This document shows positions 6,981 through 13,441 of a stretch of DNA of 16,163 nucleotides, piece by piece. The stretch is from JAGWAC01 sp038046265 (GTDB taxonomy: Archaea; Nanobdellota; Nanobdellia; SCGC-AAA011-G17; JACPIM01). How positions within the stretch are numbered: the first letter of the stretch is position 1; each line of letters opens with the position of its first letter. Below the pieces are notes generated by a model. The model was not told the DNA's origin. It did not search any database and worked only from the letters and a program-made list of their open reading frames with translations. The translations under genes were made by a program, and so were the position numbers. Where the stretch lies: NCBI GenBank assembly GCA_038046265.1, contig JBBSWN010000009.1:1-16163 (forward strand), given 5' to 3'.

Positions 6981-7865
6981 ATGGTAATTATAAAGAAAAA
7001 AACAGTTAACGCAAACGAATACTATTACTTAGAGCATAGTTTTAGAAAAAATGGAAAAATCGAGAAAAAAGAATTATATCTAGGCAAAGAGATACCTAAA
7101 GATATAGATAAAATAAAGCAGAATTTTATTTCAGATATTATCTATGAAAATTGGTTAAAAAAAATAGACAAGATAAAAGCAAACTATTCAAAAGAGCAAA
7201 AGCAGATTCCGTTATCAGCAAAAGAAAAAGAAACTAGAAATTTTATGATTAAATTTACTTATAATACGCAAAGAATAGAAGGTTCTAGACTAAGTTTAAG
7301 AGATACTTCAAATCTTCTAGAAAAGGGAATAACTCCAAAAAAACCATTGGCAGATATTAAAGAAGCAGAAAATCATAAAAAAGTTTTCTATGAAATGCTG
7401 AAATTTGAAAAAGATTTGTCTTTGCAAATAATACTTTACTGGCACAAAAAATTATTTTCTGAAACAAAAGAGGACATAGCTGGCAAAACAAGAAATCACC
7501 AAGTATTAATATCGGGGAGTAAATTTGTACCGCCAGCTCCACAAGAAATTAATATCATGCTTCAAGAGTTCTTTAATTGGTATAAAGAAAATAGAGCTAA
7601 ATTGCACCCTGTAATGCTGGCAGCACTAATACATTTAAAATTTGTAACTATACATCCATTTTCTGACGGTAACGGTAGATTATCAAGACTAATAATGAAC
7701 TTTATTTTAAATAAATATAATTACCCTATGTTAGATATTCCTTATGAAAATAGAAATAGTTATTATAATTCTCTCGAAAGGTCTCAAATCAAGAAAAGCG
7801 AAAATATATTTCTAAATTGGTTTTTAAAGAAATATTCAAAAGAAAATAAAAAGTATCTTAAATAA
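6981..7865 (+). CDS. Fic-domain protein (class II, N-terminal inhibitory motif), probable AMPylator
   Basis: 294 aa. The canonical Fic catalytic motif is HPFSDGNGR (225-233), where His225 is the catalytic base and D229 and N231 orient the nucleotide. Most enzymes with this motif transfer AMP to a target hydroxyl. An inhibitory helix motif, TQRIEG (T96 to G101, pattern [S/T]xxxE[G/N]), lies N-terminal to the Fic core. This is the class II arrangement, in which Glu100 would block ATP in cis, so no separate antitoxin is needed. The target-docking flap is probably around KFVPPAPQEI (181-190). The first about 45 residues (EYYYLEHSFRKNGKIEKKEL) form an extra strand-rich region that recalls the N-terminus of some IS4-family transposases; its role is unknown. 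The 3' end overlaps the convergent pyrophosphatase gene by 8 bp. TAA stop. Confidence 0.93.
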   Translation: MVIIKKKTVNANEYYYLEHSFRKNGKIEKKELYLGKEIPKDIDKIKQNFISDIIYENWLKKIDKIKANYSKEQKQIPLSAKEKETRNFMIKFTYNTQRIEGSRLSLRDTSNLLEKGITPKKPLADIKEAENHKKVFYEMLKFEKDLSLQIILYWHKKLFSETKEDIAGKTRNHQVLISGSKFVPPAPQEINIMLQEFFNWYKENRAKLHPVMLAALIHLKFVTIHPFSDGNGRLSRLIMNFILNKYNYPMLDIPYENRNSYYNSLERSQIKKSENIFLNWFLKKYSKENKKYLK

Positions 7866-9948
7866 ATAAAGGAAGTAAAACTAAAGTTAAAGTCCCTAAT
7901 AATTTGATTAAAATATGCAGAGATGGGGCTACGGTATCCTTGAACCCGTCCCCCACAGTATCTCCAGTAACTGCTCCCTTATGAGCCTCGCTTCCTTTTC
8001 CACCATGCACTCCACTCTCAATATATTTCTTGGCATTGTCCCATGCACCGCCGGCATTGTTCAACAAAATTGCTAATAAAACTCCTGAGATTGTTCCCAT
8101 TACTAGATATGCTGCTGTAGCTTCTGCTTTTAATAAAAATCCTACACCAACTGTAAAGAATAAAATTAATAATCCGGGGATTACCATTTCTCTTAAAGCA
8201 TTTTTTGTGCAGATATCAACACAAGCAGCATAATCAGGTTTGTCTTTTCCCTGCATTATTTTCTTTTCTTTAAATTGTCTTCTCACTTCTTCAACAACAA
8301 TTAAAGCAGTATCTCCAACAGCTCGTAAAGCAAATGCACTAAATATAAAAACTAACATTGCCCCTAAAAAGCCACCAATAAAAACTTCTATTTTTGAAAT
8401 ATCAATTGAAATTGCATTTCCTGTTAATGCTTTTACTTCATCTAAATAAGCATTAAATAATAAAAATGCAGCCAAAGCTGCTGATCCAATTGCATATCCT
8501 TTTGTCAAGGCCTTTGTTGTATTTCCAGTTGCATCTAATTTCTCAATATTTTTCAAATATTTTTTGTCTTTTAATGCCGACATTTCAACTATGCCTCCAG
8601 CATTGTCTGAAATTGGTCCAAAAATATCCATTGCTAAAATATAAGCAACCGTAGATAAAAGTCCAATTGTTGCAACAGCTGTCCCATATAAACCACCAAT
8701 TAAATTTCCGGCAGCATCTTTAATTTCAGTATATAGCCCGAATTTATAAGATAAAAGCAAAGCAGCTGATAAAATTATAACTGGCATTGCAGTGCTTTCA
8801 AGAGCATAAGCAAATCCTGTAATAACATTAGTTGCATGTCCCTTTTCAGATGCTTTTGCAATTTCCTTAACAGGCTTAAAGTAGTGATGAGTATAATAAA
8901 TGGTATTCAAAAATAACAAAATTCCCGTTGCTAATCCTATTAATGAAGCATAAAAAAACCAGATGTTGTTGAATAATCCAAAACCAATTTCATAACCAAA
9001 AATATTTACTTTCATAATTATAAAATACAAAAAAACAGCACATAAAACAGTAGTAAGAATATATCCTCTGCTCATTGATTTCATTGGGTCTTCTTCATTT
9101 TTTGATTTAGTAAGCATTACACCAATAATAGATGCAATTAATCCAAAAGCCATTACTATTAACGGAAACAATATTCCATTAACTCCGAATTGTTTGAACA
9201 AAGCTACACCAATAATCATTGCACCAATATTTTCCGCAGCAGTGCTTTCAAAAATGTCAGCTCCTCTTCCAGCACAGTCTCCAACATTGTCTCCAACTAG
9301 ATCAGCAATAACAGCAGGATTCCTGGGATCATCTTCTGGAATGCCTTGTTCAACTTTCCCAACTAAGTCTGCCCCTATATCAGCAGCTTTTGTGTAAATT
9401 CCTCCGCCTAGTTGAGCAAACAAAGCTACAAAAGAAGCGCCAAATCCAAAACCAACCAATAATAATGGTATTTGTTCTGGCGAATAATTAGATAAATTCA
9501 AATAATATAATAAAGTAACCCCCAATAATGACAAGGAAATAATTGTTATTCCAGCAGCAGCTCCAGCTCTTAATGAAATTTTTAGTGCTTTTTCCAGAGA
9601 TGAAGAAGCAGCAGCTGTTCTCAAATTAGCTCTTATTGAAATCCACATGCTGACTAATCCTGAAATTGTTGAGCAAAAAGCCCCAAATAAAAATGACATT
9701 GAAGTTAATTTTCCAAGTTCATAGTCTCCTGTAAAATTATAAACTCCAAACATAACAATGGCAAGCAAAACAGACAAAATACCAATAGTCAAGTATTGTC
9801 TTTTCATGAATGCATTAGAACCTTCTCTTATAGCATTTGCAACTTCCTGCATTTCCTTAGTCCCTTTATCTTGTTTCAAGACAGAATAAGCTAAGAATCC
9901 TGCAAATACTAATGACAATACTCCAATAATCACTATATATTCTAGCAT
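7858..9948 (-). CDS. hppA: Membrane-bound pyrophosphatase, K+-independent type (H+-pumping)
   Basis: 696 aa multi-pass membrane enzyme that couples PPi hydrolysis to ion pumping. Signature sites: DIGADLVGKVE (190-200), DDPRNPAVIADLVGDNVGD (206-224), ISDNAGGIVEMS (446-457) and the C-terminal DNAKKYIE and HKGAVTGDTVGDGFKDT. These Asp clusters bind Mg-PPi. At GNTTKA (475-480) there is a Lys where K+-dependent enzymes have Ala. By established classification this indicates the K+-independent subfamily, whose known members pump H+. One oddity is GDTVGDGFKDT near the end, where the family usually has VGDP. The length is normal. Upstream TATA-like sequence at 9964-9982. TAA stop, overlapping the Fic gene's 3' end. 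Confidence 0.96.
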   Translation of the reverse strand: MLEYIVIIGVLSLVFAGFLAYSVLKQDKGTKEMQEVANAIREGSNAFMKRQYLTIGILSVLLAIVMFGVYNFTGDYELGKLTSMSFLFGAFCSTISGLVSMWISIRANLRTAAASSSLEKALKISLRAGAAAGITIISLSLLGVTLLYYLNLSNYSPEQIPLLLVGFGFGASFVALFAQLGGGIYTKAADIGADLVGKVEQGIPEDDPRNPAVIADLVGDNVGDCAGRGADIFESTAAENIGAMIIGVALFKQFGVNGILFPLIVMAFGLIASIIGVMLTKSKNEEDPMKSMSRGYILTTVLCAVFLYFIIMKVNIFGYEIGFGLFNNIWFFYASLIGLATGILLFLNTIYYTHHYFKPVKEIAKASEKGHATNVITGFAYALESTAMPVIILSAALLLSYKFGLYTEIKDAAGNLIGGLYGTAVATIGLLSTVAYILAMDIFGPISDNAGGIVEMSALKDKKYLKNIEKLDATGNTTKALTKGYAIGSAALAAFLLFNAYLDEVKALTGNAISIDISKIEVFIGGFLGAMLVFIFSAFALRAVGDTALIVVEEVRRQFKEKKIMQGKDKPDYAACVDICTKNALREMVIPGLLILFFTVGVGFLLKAEATAAYLVMGTISGVLLAILLNNAGGAWDNAKKYIESGVHGGKGSEAHKGAVTGDTVGDGFKDTVAPSLHILIKLLGTLTLVLLPLFI

Positions 9949-9963
9949 TTTAGAAAAATTGTT

Positions 9964-9982
9964 TATATTAAATATTTATAAA
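9964..9982 (-). promoter_or_regulatory. TATA-like region of the pyrophosphatase gene
   Basis: The plus-strand sequence TATATTAAATATTTATAAA is very TATA-like over its length. Its distal half (ATATTTATAAA) is centred about 29 bp before the ATG at 9948. It lies just past the TAA (9992-9994) that ends the frame of the interrupted upstream gene. Confidence 0.45.
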
Positions 9983-9991
9983 AGTATCGCC

Positions 9992-10189
9992 TTATTTCTT
10001 TTCAGCTTCTGTTAGTTTTTTTAAGTTTTGTACAAACTTTGAAGGGATATCAAATTGAGCAAAAATAAAATAATCCGGGTTTTTTCTATAACATAATCTT
10101 GCAAAAAAATCATTTGATTTAGCGCAACTACTTCTGGTTAATTCAAGTTCAAAAAAAGGAACAAATCGCCCAGCAGTCGCAACATCATA
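9992..10189 (-). pseudogene. In-frame continuation of the 84-aa gene beyond its TAG stop
   Basis: Reading on through TAG 10190-10192 in the same frame gives 65 more sense codons, YDVATAGRFVPFFELELTRS onwards, to KLTEAEKK and a TAA at 9992-9994. I checked this codon by codon. The continuation has no internal stop and looks protein-like (SNDFFARLCYRKNPDYFIFA). In DNA of about 70% AT, a 65-codon stop-free run is expected well under 1% of the time by rough calculation. The only ATGs at its start are in another frame and stop after 16 codons. Explanations: a nonsense mutation that makes the gene a pseudogene, an assembly error, or TAG readthrough or recoding giving a 150-aa product. Confidence 0.6.
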
Positions 10190-10444
10190 CTAGCGTTCAA
10201 GTAAATAAGAAACCATTCTAGCTTGAGAACTCATTAAAAATCTTAATCCTTCTTGCATTATTCCTAGTTTTACAATTTCTCTTATAGTATCAATTACATC
10301 TTGGGGATAGGCATCTCTTGCTCCTTCTTGAACTAAATAAGGATCTTTAGCAATTTGTCCAACTCCCTTAACAAATCCTTCAGTTTCTAAAATATCAACT
10401 AAATTCTTAGAAGTAACATGTCCTTCTTGAGCGGTTTCCTGCAT
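10190..10444 (-). CDS. Hypothetical protein, 84 aa, first part of a TAG-interrupted frame
   Basis: 84 aa from ATG 10442-10444 to TAG 10190-10192. It appears soluble and helical: SKNLVDILETEGFVKGVGQI, DVIDTIREIVKLGIMQEGLR and a final RMVSYLLER. I do not recognise a family. A TATA-like box at 10461-10473 gives correct leaderless spacing, so the gene has a promoter and looks expressed. The frame continues in register past the TAG for 65 codons (see 9992-10189), so the real or ancestral product is probably about 150 aa. It is divergent from the membrane-protein gene at 10532. Confidence 0.65.
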   Translation of the reverse strand: MQETAQEGHVTSKNLVDILETEGFVKGVGQIAKDPYLVQEGARDAYPQDVIDTIREIVKLGIMQEGLRFLMSSQARMVSYLLER

Positions 10445-10460
10445 AAAATAATAATAATTA

Positions 10461-10481
10461 ATTTATTTATAATAATTATCA
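10461..10481 (-). promoter_or_regulatory. TATA-like box with an overlapping Fur-box-like sequence
   Basis: ATTTATTTATAAT (10461-10473) is centred about 24 bp before the ATG at 10444. Overlapping it, 10467-10481 reads TTATAATAATTATCA, which matches the 7-1-7 Fur consensus TGATAATNATTATCA at all fixed positions but one. AT-rich DNA makes chance matches to this consensus fairly likely, so the operator idea is weak. The TATA assignment is the firmer part. Confidence 0.4.
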
Positions 10482-10500
10482 TTTTCCAATAGTCATAAAC

Positions 10501-10511
10501 TTTTATATATA
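10501..10511 (+). promoter_or_regulatory. TATA-like box of the 133-aa membrane protein gene
   Basis: TTTTATATATA is centred about 26 bp before the ATG at 10532, consistent with a leaderless transcript. The 87-bp gap 10445-10531 holds this promoter and the divergent one at 10461. Confidence 0.5.
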
Positions 10512-10531
10512 ACTGTTTTTTAATTATTTTA

Positions 10532-10933
10532 ATGGCTAAAAGAAGAAGAACAGTTAACAAAAAAGTAGCTGTAAATCAAGCCCCATCAAGAAAATTAAAC
10601 CTTGGTCATTTCTTTTTTAGTTTAGGTATTTTATTAGTAATCTTGTTCACAATAGCTGATCCTAATCAACTAAATAGTACTAAAGGAGCTTTCTTGTTGT
10701 TGCTTGGTGCAGTAGTTGGATTCTTGGATGTTGATAAAAGAGAAGCACCATATTTCTTGTTAGCTTCCTTAGGTTTAATTATAGCTAGTGCAACCCCAGT
10801 GCATATAATAGAATTCCTAAACATTGGAAATTACTTGAGAGCAGCATTGTTAAACACAGCAATATTTCTGAGCTTAGCAGTTGTAATGGTCTCTTTAAAA
10901 ATAATCTACAGAATTTACTTGGAATCCAAATAA
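10532..10933 (+). CDS. Multi-pass membrane protein, family not recognised
   Basis: 133 aa, TAA stop. The basic N-terminal tail MAKRRRTVNKKVAV (cytoplasmic by the positive-inside rule) is followed by four hydrophobic segments: about 24-43 (LGHFFFSLGILLVILFTIA), 52-67 (GAFLLLLGAVVGFLDV), 74-92 (YFLLASLGLIIASATPV) and 105-126 (ALLNTAIFLSLAVVMVSLKI). The C-terminus is short and charged (YRIYLESK). No catalytic or transport motif is visible. Its 3' end faces the small membrane-protein gene at 10965 across a 31-bp gap containing a degenerate hairpin repeat. Confidence 0.8.
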   Translation: MAKRRRTVNKKVAVNQAPSRKLNLGHFFFSLGILLVILFTIADPNQLNSTKGAFLLLLGAVVGFLDVDKREAPYFLLASLGLIIASATPVHIIEFLNIGNYLRAALLNTAIFLSLAVVMVSLKIIYRIYLESK

Positions 10934-10940
10934 CTCTTCT

Positions 10941-10967
10941 TGATTAAATTTTTTCCTAAAAAGTTTA
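10941..10967. repeat. Hairpin repeat, copy D (degenerate), in a convergent gap
   Basis: The plus strand reads TTGATTAAATTTTTTCC then TAAAAAGTTTA. This follows copies A and B, with TTTTTCCTAAAAAG kept and the flanking GGTT arms decayed. It fills the 31-bp gap between two converging stops, where a bidirectional terminator would be expected. It overlaps the last codon of the 10965 gene. Confidence 0.4.
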
Positions 10968-11165
10968 TTTTCTTATTATTAATCCTAAAATAAAAATTAT
11001 TATTCCTAAAAAAATTAACCAATTTGTTGAGTAATTAAAAATTTTTAAAACTAATCCCAATACAATTAAAATAGCTCCAATACTGCTTATTTTATATTTA
11101 GAATCCAAAAACCAGGGAAATATTTCTTCTAAAATATCTTCTATCATTTTTATTTTCTTTTCCAA
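10965..11165 (-). CDS. Small two-TM membrane protein
   Basis: 66 aa from ATG 11163-11165; an internal Met7 (MIEDILEEIFPW) is a possible alternative start. A short acidic amphipathic N-terminus is followed by two hydrophobic segments, about 27-44 (SIGAILIVLGLVLKIF) and 48-64 (NWLIFLGIIIFILGLII), ending RK. Such small two-TM proteins are common in archaea and I see no diagnostic motif. It lies 24 bp downstream of the zinc-ribbon gene on the same strand, with a hairpin repeat between them, so co-transcription is possible. TAA stop. Confidence 0.6.
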   Translation of the reverse strand: MEKKIKMIEDILEEIFPWFLDSKYKISSIGAILIVLGLVLKIFNYSTNWLIFLGIIIFILGLIIRK

Positions 11166-11195
11166 GGTTTTCTTTTTTAAAGAAAAGCTTTACTT
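11164..11195. repeat. Hairpin repeat, copy E, upstream of the two-TM gene
   Basis: The minus strand reads AAGTAAAGCTTTTC then TTTAAAAAAGAAAACC. TTTTCTTT-TTT-AAAGAAAA (plus strand) is an 8-bp stem with a 3-nt loop. It keeps the TAAAGC lead-in of copy A (GTAAAGC), but the stem sequence is changed by compensating bases. It lies between the stop of the zinc-ribbon gene and the start of the next gene, and overlaps the last codons of the first. Confidence 0.4.
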
Positions 11196-11504
11196 GATTT
11201 CCTTTACTATATTAACATTAACTTGTCTTATATTCTCTTTGCTGCAATAAGGACAAGATTTATTAAAAACTTCCTTGTTCCTAGTAAATTTAAAGCCACA
11301 AGCCTCACAAAAATACTGATATACTCCCTGAATATTTCCTGGCTTTACTGTCTTAATCTGCTCCATAGTTGCATCTATATCTTTGGCTTTAACATAACAA
11401 GAATTGCATATCATAGTGTCAGAATTCTGGTTTTCCTTTCTTAATTCAGATGGATGCACCTTTTTCCCGCACTTCCTGCATATGATCATTAAATCATCAA
11501 ACAT
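11190..11504 (-). CDS. Double zinc-ribbon protein
   Basis: 104 aa. It has four CxxC knuckles: CRKC (9-12) with CNSC (33-36), and CEAC (67-70) with CPYC (84-87). These form two treble- or ribbon-type zinc sites. The first half reads IICRKCGKKVHPSELRKE; the second, YQYFCEACGFKFTRN and SCPYCSKENIRQV. The fold suits nucleic-acid or protein binding, but no catalytic domain accompanies it, so the role is open. ATG 11502-11504 is supported by TATA-like GAATATTTAAAG about 25 bp upstream; Met6 is an alternative. Its SOD neighbour is on the same strand upstream but has its own promoter. TAA stop. Confidence 0.75.
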   Translation of the reverse strand: MFDDLMIICRKCGKKVHPSELRKENQNSDTMICNSCYVKAKDIDATMEQIKTVKPGNIQGVYQYFCEACGFKFTRNKEVFNKSCPYCSKENIRQVNVNIVKEIK

Positions 11505-11523
11505 AACTCTACCTTATATTTCT

Positions 11524-11535
11524 GAATATTTAAAG
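11524..11535 (-). promoter_or_regulatory. TATA-like box of the zinc-ribbon gene
   Basis: The plus-strand GAATATTTAAAG is centred about 25 bp before the ATG at 11504. It lies in the 59-bp gap after the SOD stop and indicates an independent leaderless transcript. Confidence 0.45.
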
Positions 11536-11563
11536 ATTATTGTGAAAAAGATAAGAAATAAAA

Positions 11564-12169
11564 TTACTTTAAAGCTACTCTATAATGCTCATTAACCTTG
11601 TCCCAGTTAACTACACTCCAAAAAGCCCCTAAATAATCCGCCCTCCTATTAAAGAACTTAACATAGTATGCATGTTCCCACACATCTACACCTAAAACAG
11701 GTTTCTTGCCTAAAGAAATAGGACAATCTTGATTAGCTGTATTCATTATTTCTAATTTTCCATTATTCAAAACAAGCCATGTCCACCCGCTTCCAAATAA
11801 ACCTAAAGCAGAATCTGTAAATTTTTTCTTAAATTCATCAAAATTTCCAAAACTAGAATTAATAGCTTTTAAAACATCTCCAGAAACCTGTACATCTTTT
11901 TTAAGCATTGGCCACCAAAATGAATGGTTAAAATGCCCTCCCCCGTGATTTCTCACAGCAGTCCTAATTGTTTCAGGAATACTGTTTAAATCTTTTAATA
12001 AATCCTCAACCTTCTTATTCTGTAAATCAGGAAAATTCTGCAAAGCTGTATTTAATTTATCAACATAAGTCTGATGATGCTTGTCATGATGCAGCTTCAT
12101 TGTCTGCTCATCAAAATAAGGTTCTAATGCATTGTATGCATATGGTAAAGGTTCTAAAACATAAGCCAT
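11564..12169 (-). CDS. sod: Superoxide dismutase, Fe/Mn family, Mn-type signature
   Basis: 201 aa from ATG 12167-12169; the frame extends four codons to a TTG at 12181, which is unlikely to be used. It converts superoxide to O2 and H2O2 in the cytoplasm. The metal ligands are visible, numbered from the ATG: His27 (MKLHHDKHHQTYV), His82 (GGGHFNHSFWW), Asp162 and His166 (GVDVWEHAYY). The GGHxNHxxxW segment carries Gly rather than Gln, and NQDCPI provides the second-sphere Gln. This combination is typical of Mn-specific or cambialistic rather than Fe-specific enzymes. A perfect GGAGGG lies 4 nt before the ATG, the clearest Shine-Dalgarno in the window. It is divergent from the presenilin-like gene through a shared palindromic TATA. 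TAA stop. Confidence 0.96.
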   Translation of the reverse strand: MAYVLEPLPYAYNALEPYFDEQTMKLHHDKHHQTYVDKLNTALQNFPDLQNKKVEDLLKDLNSIPETIRTAVRNHGGGHFNHSFWWPMLKKDVQVSGDVLKAINSSFGNFDEFKKKFTDSALGLFGSGWTWLVLNNGKLEIMNTANQDCPISLGKKPVLGVDVWEHAYYVKFFNRRADYLGAFWSVVNWDKVNEHYRVALK

Positions 12170-12173
12170 TTTT

Positions 12174-12179
12174 CCCTCC
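12174..12179 (-). promoter_or_regulatory. Shine-Dalgarno site deciding the SOD start
   Basis: The minus strand reads GGAGGG, then AAAA, then ATG. It fixes the start at 12169 rather than the upstream TTG, and contrasts with the leaderless spacing of most other genes here. Confidence 0.75.
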
Positions 12180-12196
12180 AAATAATTTTTAGCAAC

Positions 12197-12213
12197 TATT
12201 ATATAATATAAAA
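12197..12213. promoter_or_regulatory. Palindromic TATA shared by SOD and the presenilin-like gene
   Basis: TATTATATAATA (12197-12208) is a perfect 12-bp palindrome, followed by TAAAA. It is centred about 25 bp before the plus-strand ATG at 12229 (leaderless) and about 34 bp before the SOD ATG at 12169. The latter spacing leaves a leader of about 8-10 nt that holds the GGAGGG site. One TATA may serve both directions. Confidence 0.5.
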
Positions 12214-12228
12214 CTTTGTTTTTTACTG

Positions 12229-13026
12229 ATGAAGCACAATTTTAAGATAATTTTTGTTCTAACTCTCTTATTTCTCCTTGCTCAGTACATTGGCTTATTC
12301 ATAAGTTATAACTATTTTGACAATCCCCTTCCTTACAATATTCAAAAGCCTGAATTTGAAGAAGAAACATCCTTTGTAGGCATTTTCACATCAATATTAA
12401 TAGTTACTTTTTTGGCCATAATGCTGGTTAAAATAAAAGCAGAAAAGCTATGGCGTATCTGGTTTTTCCTTTCAGTCTGGTTTGCTTTGTTGATTTCATT
12501 CTCAGTTTTCATAAAGCAGGAAATAGCAATAATTTTAGCTTTAGTAATAACTTACTTTAAAGTCTTAAAGCCAAATGTAATAATCCATAATGCAGCAGAG
12601 CTTTTCATTTATGGCGGCCTGGCAGCAATATTCTCCAGTTCATTGAGCATTTTTTCAGTCTCAATCTTGTTAATTTTAATTTCAATTTATGATATGATTG
12701 CTGTATGGAAAACAAAGCACATGATAAAATTAGCAAAATTCCAGACAAAACTAAAATTATTTGCGGGCCTGTTAGTTCCATATAAACATAAAAAAGAAAT
12801 TAAGACAGCTATTTTAGGTGGTGGTGACATTGGATTTCCATTGTTGTTTTCCTCAGCTGTTTTAAAAGACCCAGCTTTTGGATTAGAAGCTTTAGTCATA
12901 CCAATAACAACCAGTATTTTGTTAGTATCCTTATTTATGTTGGGAAAGAAAAATCATTTTTATCCAGCAATGCCCTTCTTGTCAATAGGTTGTTTCCTAG
13001 GTTACCTAATTATTCTTTTACTTTAG
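12229..13026 (+). CDS. Presenilin/signal-peptide-peptidase-like intramembrane aspartyl protease
   Basis: 265 aa with about nine hydrophobic segments. The two catalytic Asp lie in the expected motifs: YD at 154-155 (ISIYDMIAVW) and GD at 199-200 (AILGGGDIGFPLLFSSA). The PAL-like motif is PAMP (246-249, FYPAMPFLSIG), a Leu-to-Met variant as seen in some archaeal homologues. These GXGD proteases cut substrates within the membrane; archaeal members probably clear signal peptides or regulate membrane proteins. The substrate is unknown. It is divergent from SOD and upstream of the DUF357 gene. It ends TAG followed at once by an in-frame TAA (13024-13029), a tandem stop. Confidence 0.88.
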   Translation: MKHNFKIIFVLTLLFLLAQYIGLFISYNYFDNPLPYNIQKPEFEEETSFVGIFTSILIVTFLAIMLVKIKAEKLWRIWFFLSVWFALLISFSVFIKQEIAIILALVITYFKVLKPNVIIHNAAELFIYGGLAAIFSSSLSIFSVSILLILISIYDMIAVWKTKHMIKLAKFQTKLKLFAGLLVPYKHKKEIKTAILGGGDIGFPLLFSSAVLKDPAFGLEALVIPITTSILLVSLFMLGKKNHFYPAMPFLSIGCFLGYLIILLL

Positions 13027-13041
13027 TAAGATTTAAATATG

Positions 13042-13072
13042 TTTTTGGTTAAGCTTTTTCCTAAAAGGTTAA
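13042..13072. repeat. Hairpin repeat, copy B, just upstream of the DUF357 gene
   Basis: TTTTTGGTTAAGC then TTTTTCCTAAAAGGTT, ending 2-3 nt before the ATG at 13074. It is almost identical to copy A at 2301. Outer GGTTAAG/TTTTAACC-like arms and the inner CTTTTTCCTAAAAG stem let it fold as a compact hairpin. There is no TATA at the usual 25-bp spacing (the nearest, ATTTAAATA, is at about 13031-13039), so the repeat would lie in the 5' leader of this gene. Confidence 0.6.
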
Positions 13073-13073
13073 A

Positions 13074-13355
13074 ATGAATATAGTAACAGAAGAAAGATTG
13101 AAAACTTACTTTAGATTAACAGAAGGAGCATATAAAAAAGCTCTTGAATCTAAAGAAAAAATCAACCTAGATAAATCAAGAGAAAAAATACTGGACATGG
13201 TAAAAAGATACATTGGTGATGCACACCACTTTAGAGAAAAAGGAGATATAGTAACAGCAATGTCAGCTTTAAATTATGCTCACGGCTTGCTGGATGCAGG
13301 AGCCTTGCTTGGTATTTTTGATGTCCACGATTCTAACTTGTTTATTGTAGATTAA
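13074..13355 (+). CDS. DUF357 family archaeal protein
   Basis: 93 aa, helical throughout. The C-terminal half DMVKRYIGDAHHFREKGDIV followed by TAMSALNYAHGLLDAGALLG is the characteristic DUF357 region (PF04010), found mainly in archaea and without known biochemical function. It suggests a small TPR-like or HEPN-like helical bundle; the latter is my inference. The N-terminal half is a charged helix (LKTYFRLTEGAYKKALESKEK). It begins a plus-strand run of genes. TAA stop; a stem-loop follows at 13381. Confidence 0.85.
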   Translation: MNIVTEERLKTYFRLTEGAYKKALESKEKINLDKSREKILDMVKRYIGDAHHFREKGDIVTAMSALNYAHGLLDAGALLGIFDVHDSNLFIVD

Positions 13356-13380
13356 ATATGTCATTTTCTTTCAAAAAAAC

Positions 13381-13397
13381 ATTTTTGTGTCAAAAAT
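13381..13397. terminator. Stem-loop in the gap after the DUF357 gene
   Basis: ATTTTTG-TGT-CAAAAAT is a perfect 7-bp stem with a 3-nt loop, 26 bp after the stop. It could be a terminator or a regulatory site for the next gene. The rest of this 86-bp gap holds TATA-like AAAATATTAAAAAC (about 13393-13406) and a GTGAT at 13432-13436, 5 nt before the ATG of the next gene. Confidence 0.35.
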
Positions 13398-13441
13398 ATT
13401 AAAAACATGCAAAAACAAGAAAAACTTAATAGTGATTTAAA

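Noticed and set aside
8030..9397. Four plus-strand open frames opposite the pyrophosphatase gene
   Set aside because: All are antisense to highly conserved pyrophosphatase motifs. Their composition mirrors the repetitive Ala/Gly-rich membrane coding sequence.
12170..12181. TTG start for superoxide dismutase
   Set aside because: The four extra codons are encoded by the GGAGGG ribosome-binding site itself, which clearly serves the ATG at 12169.
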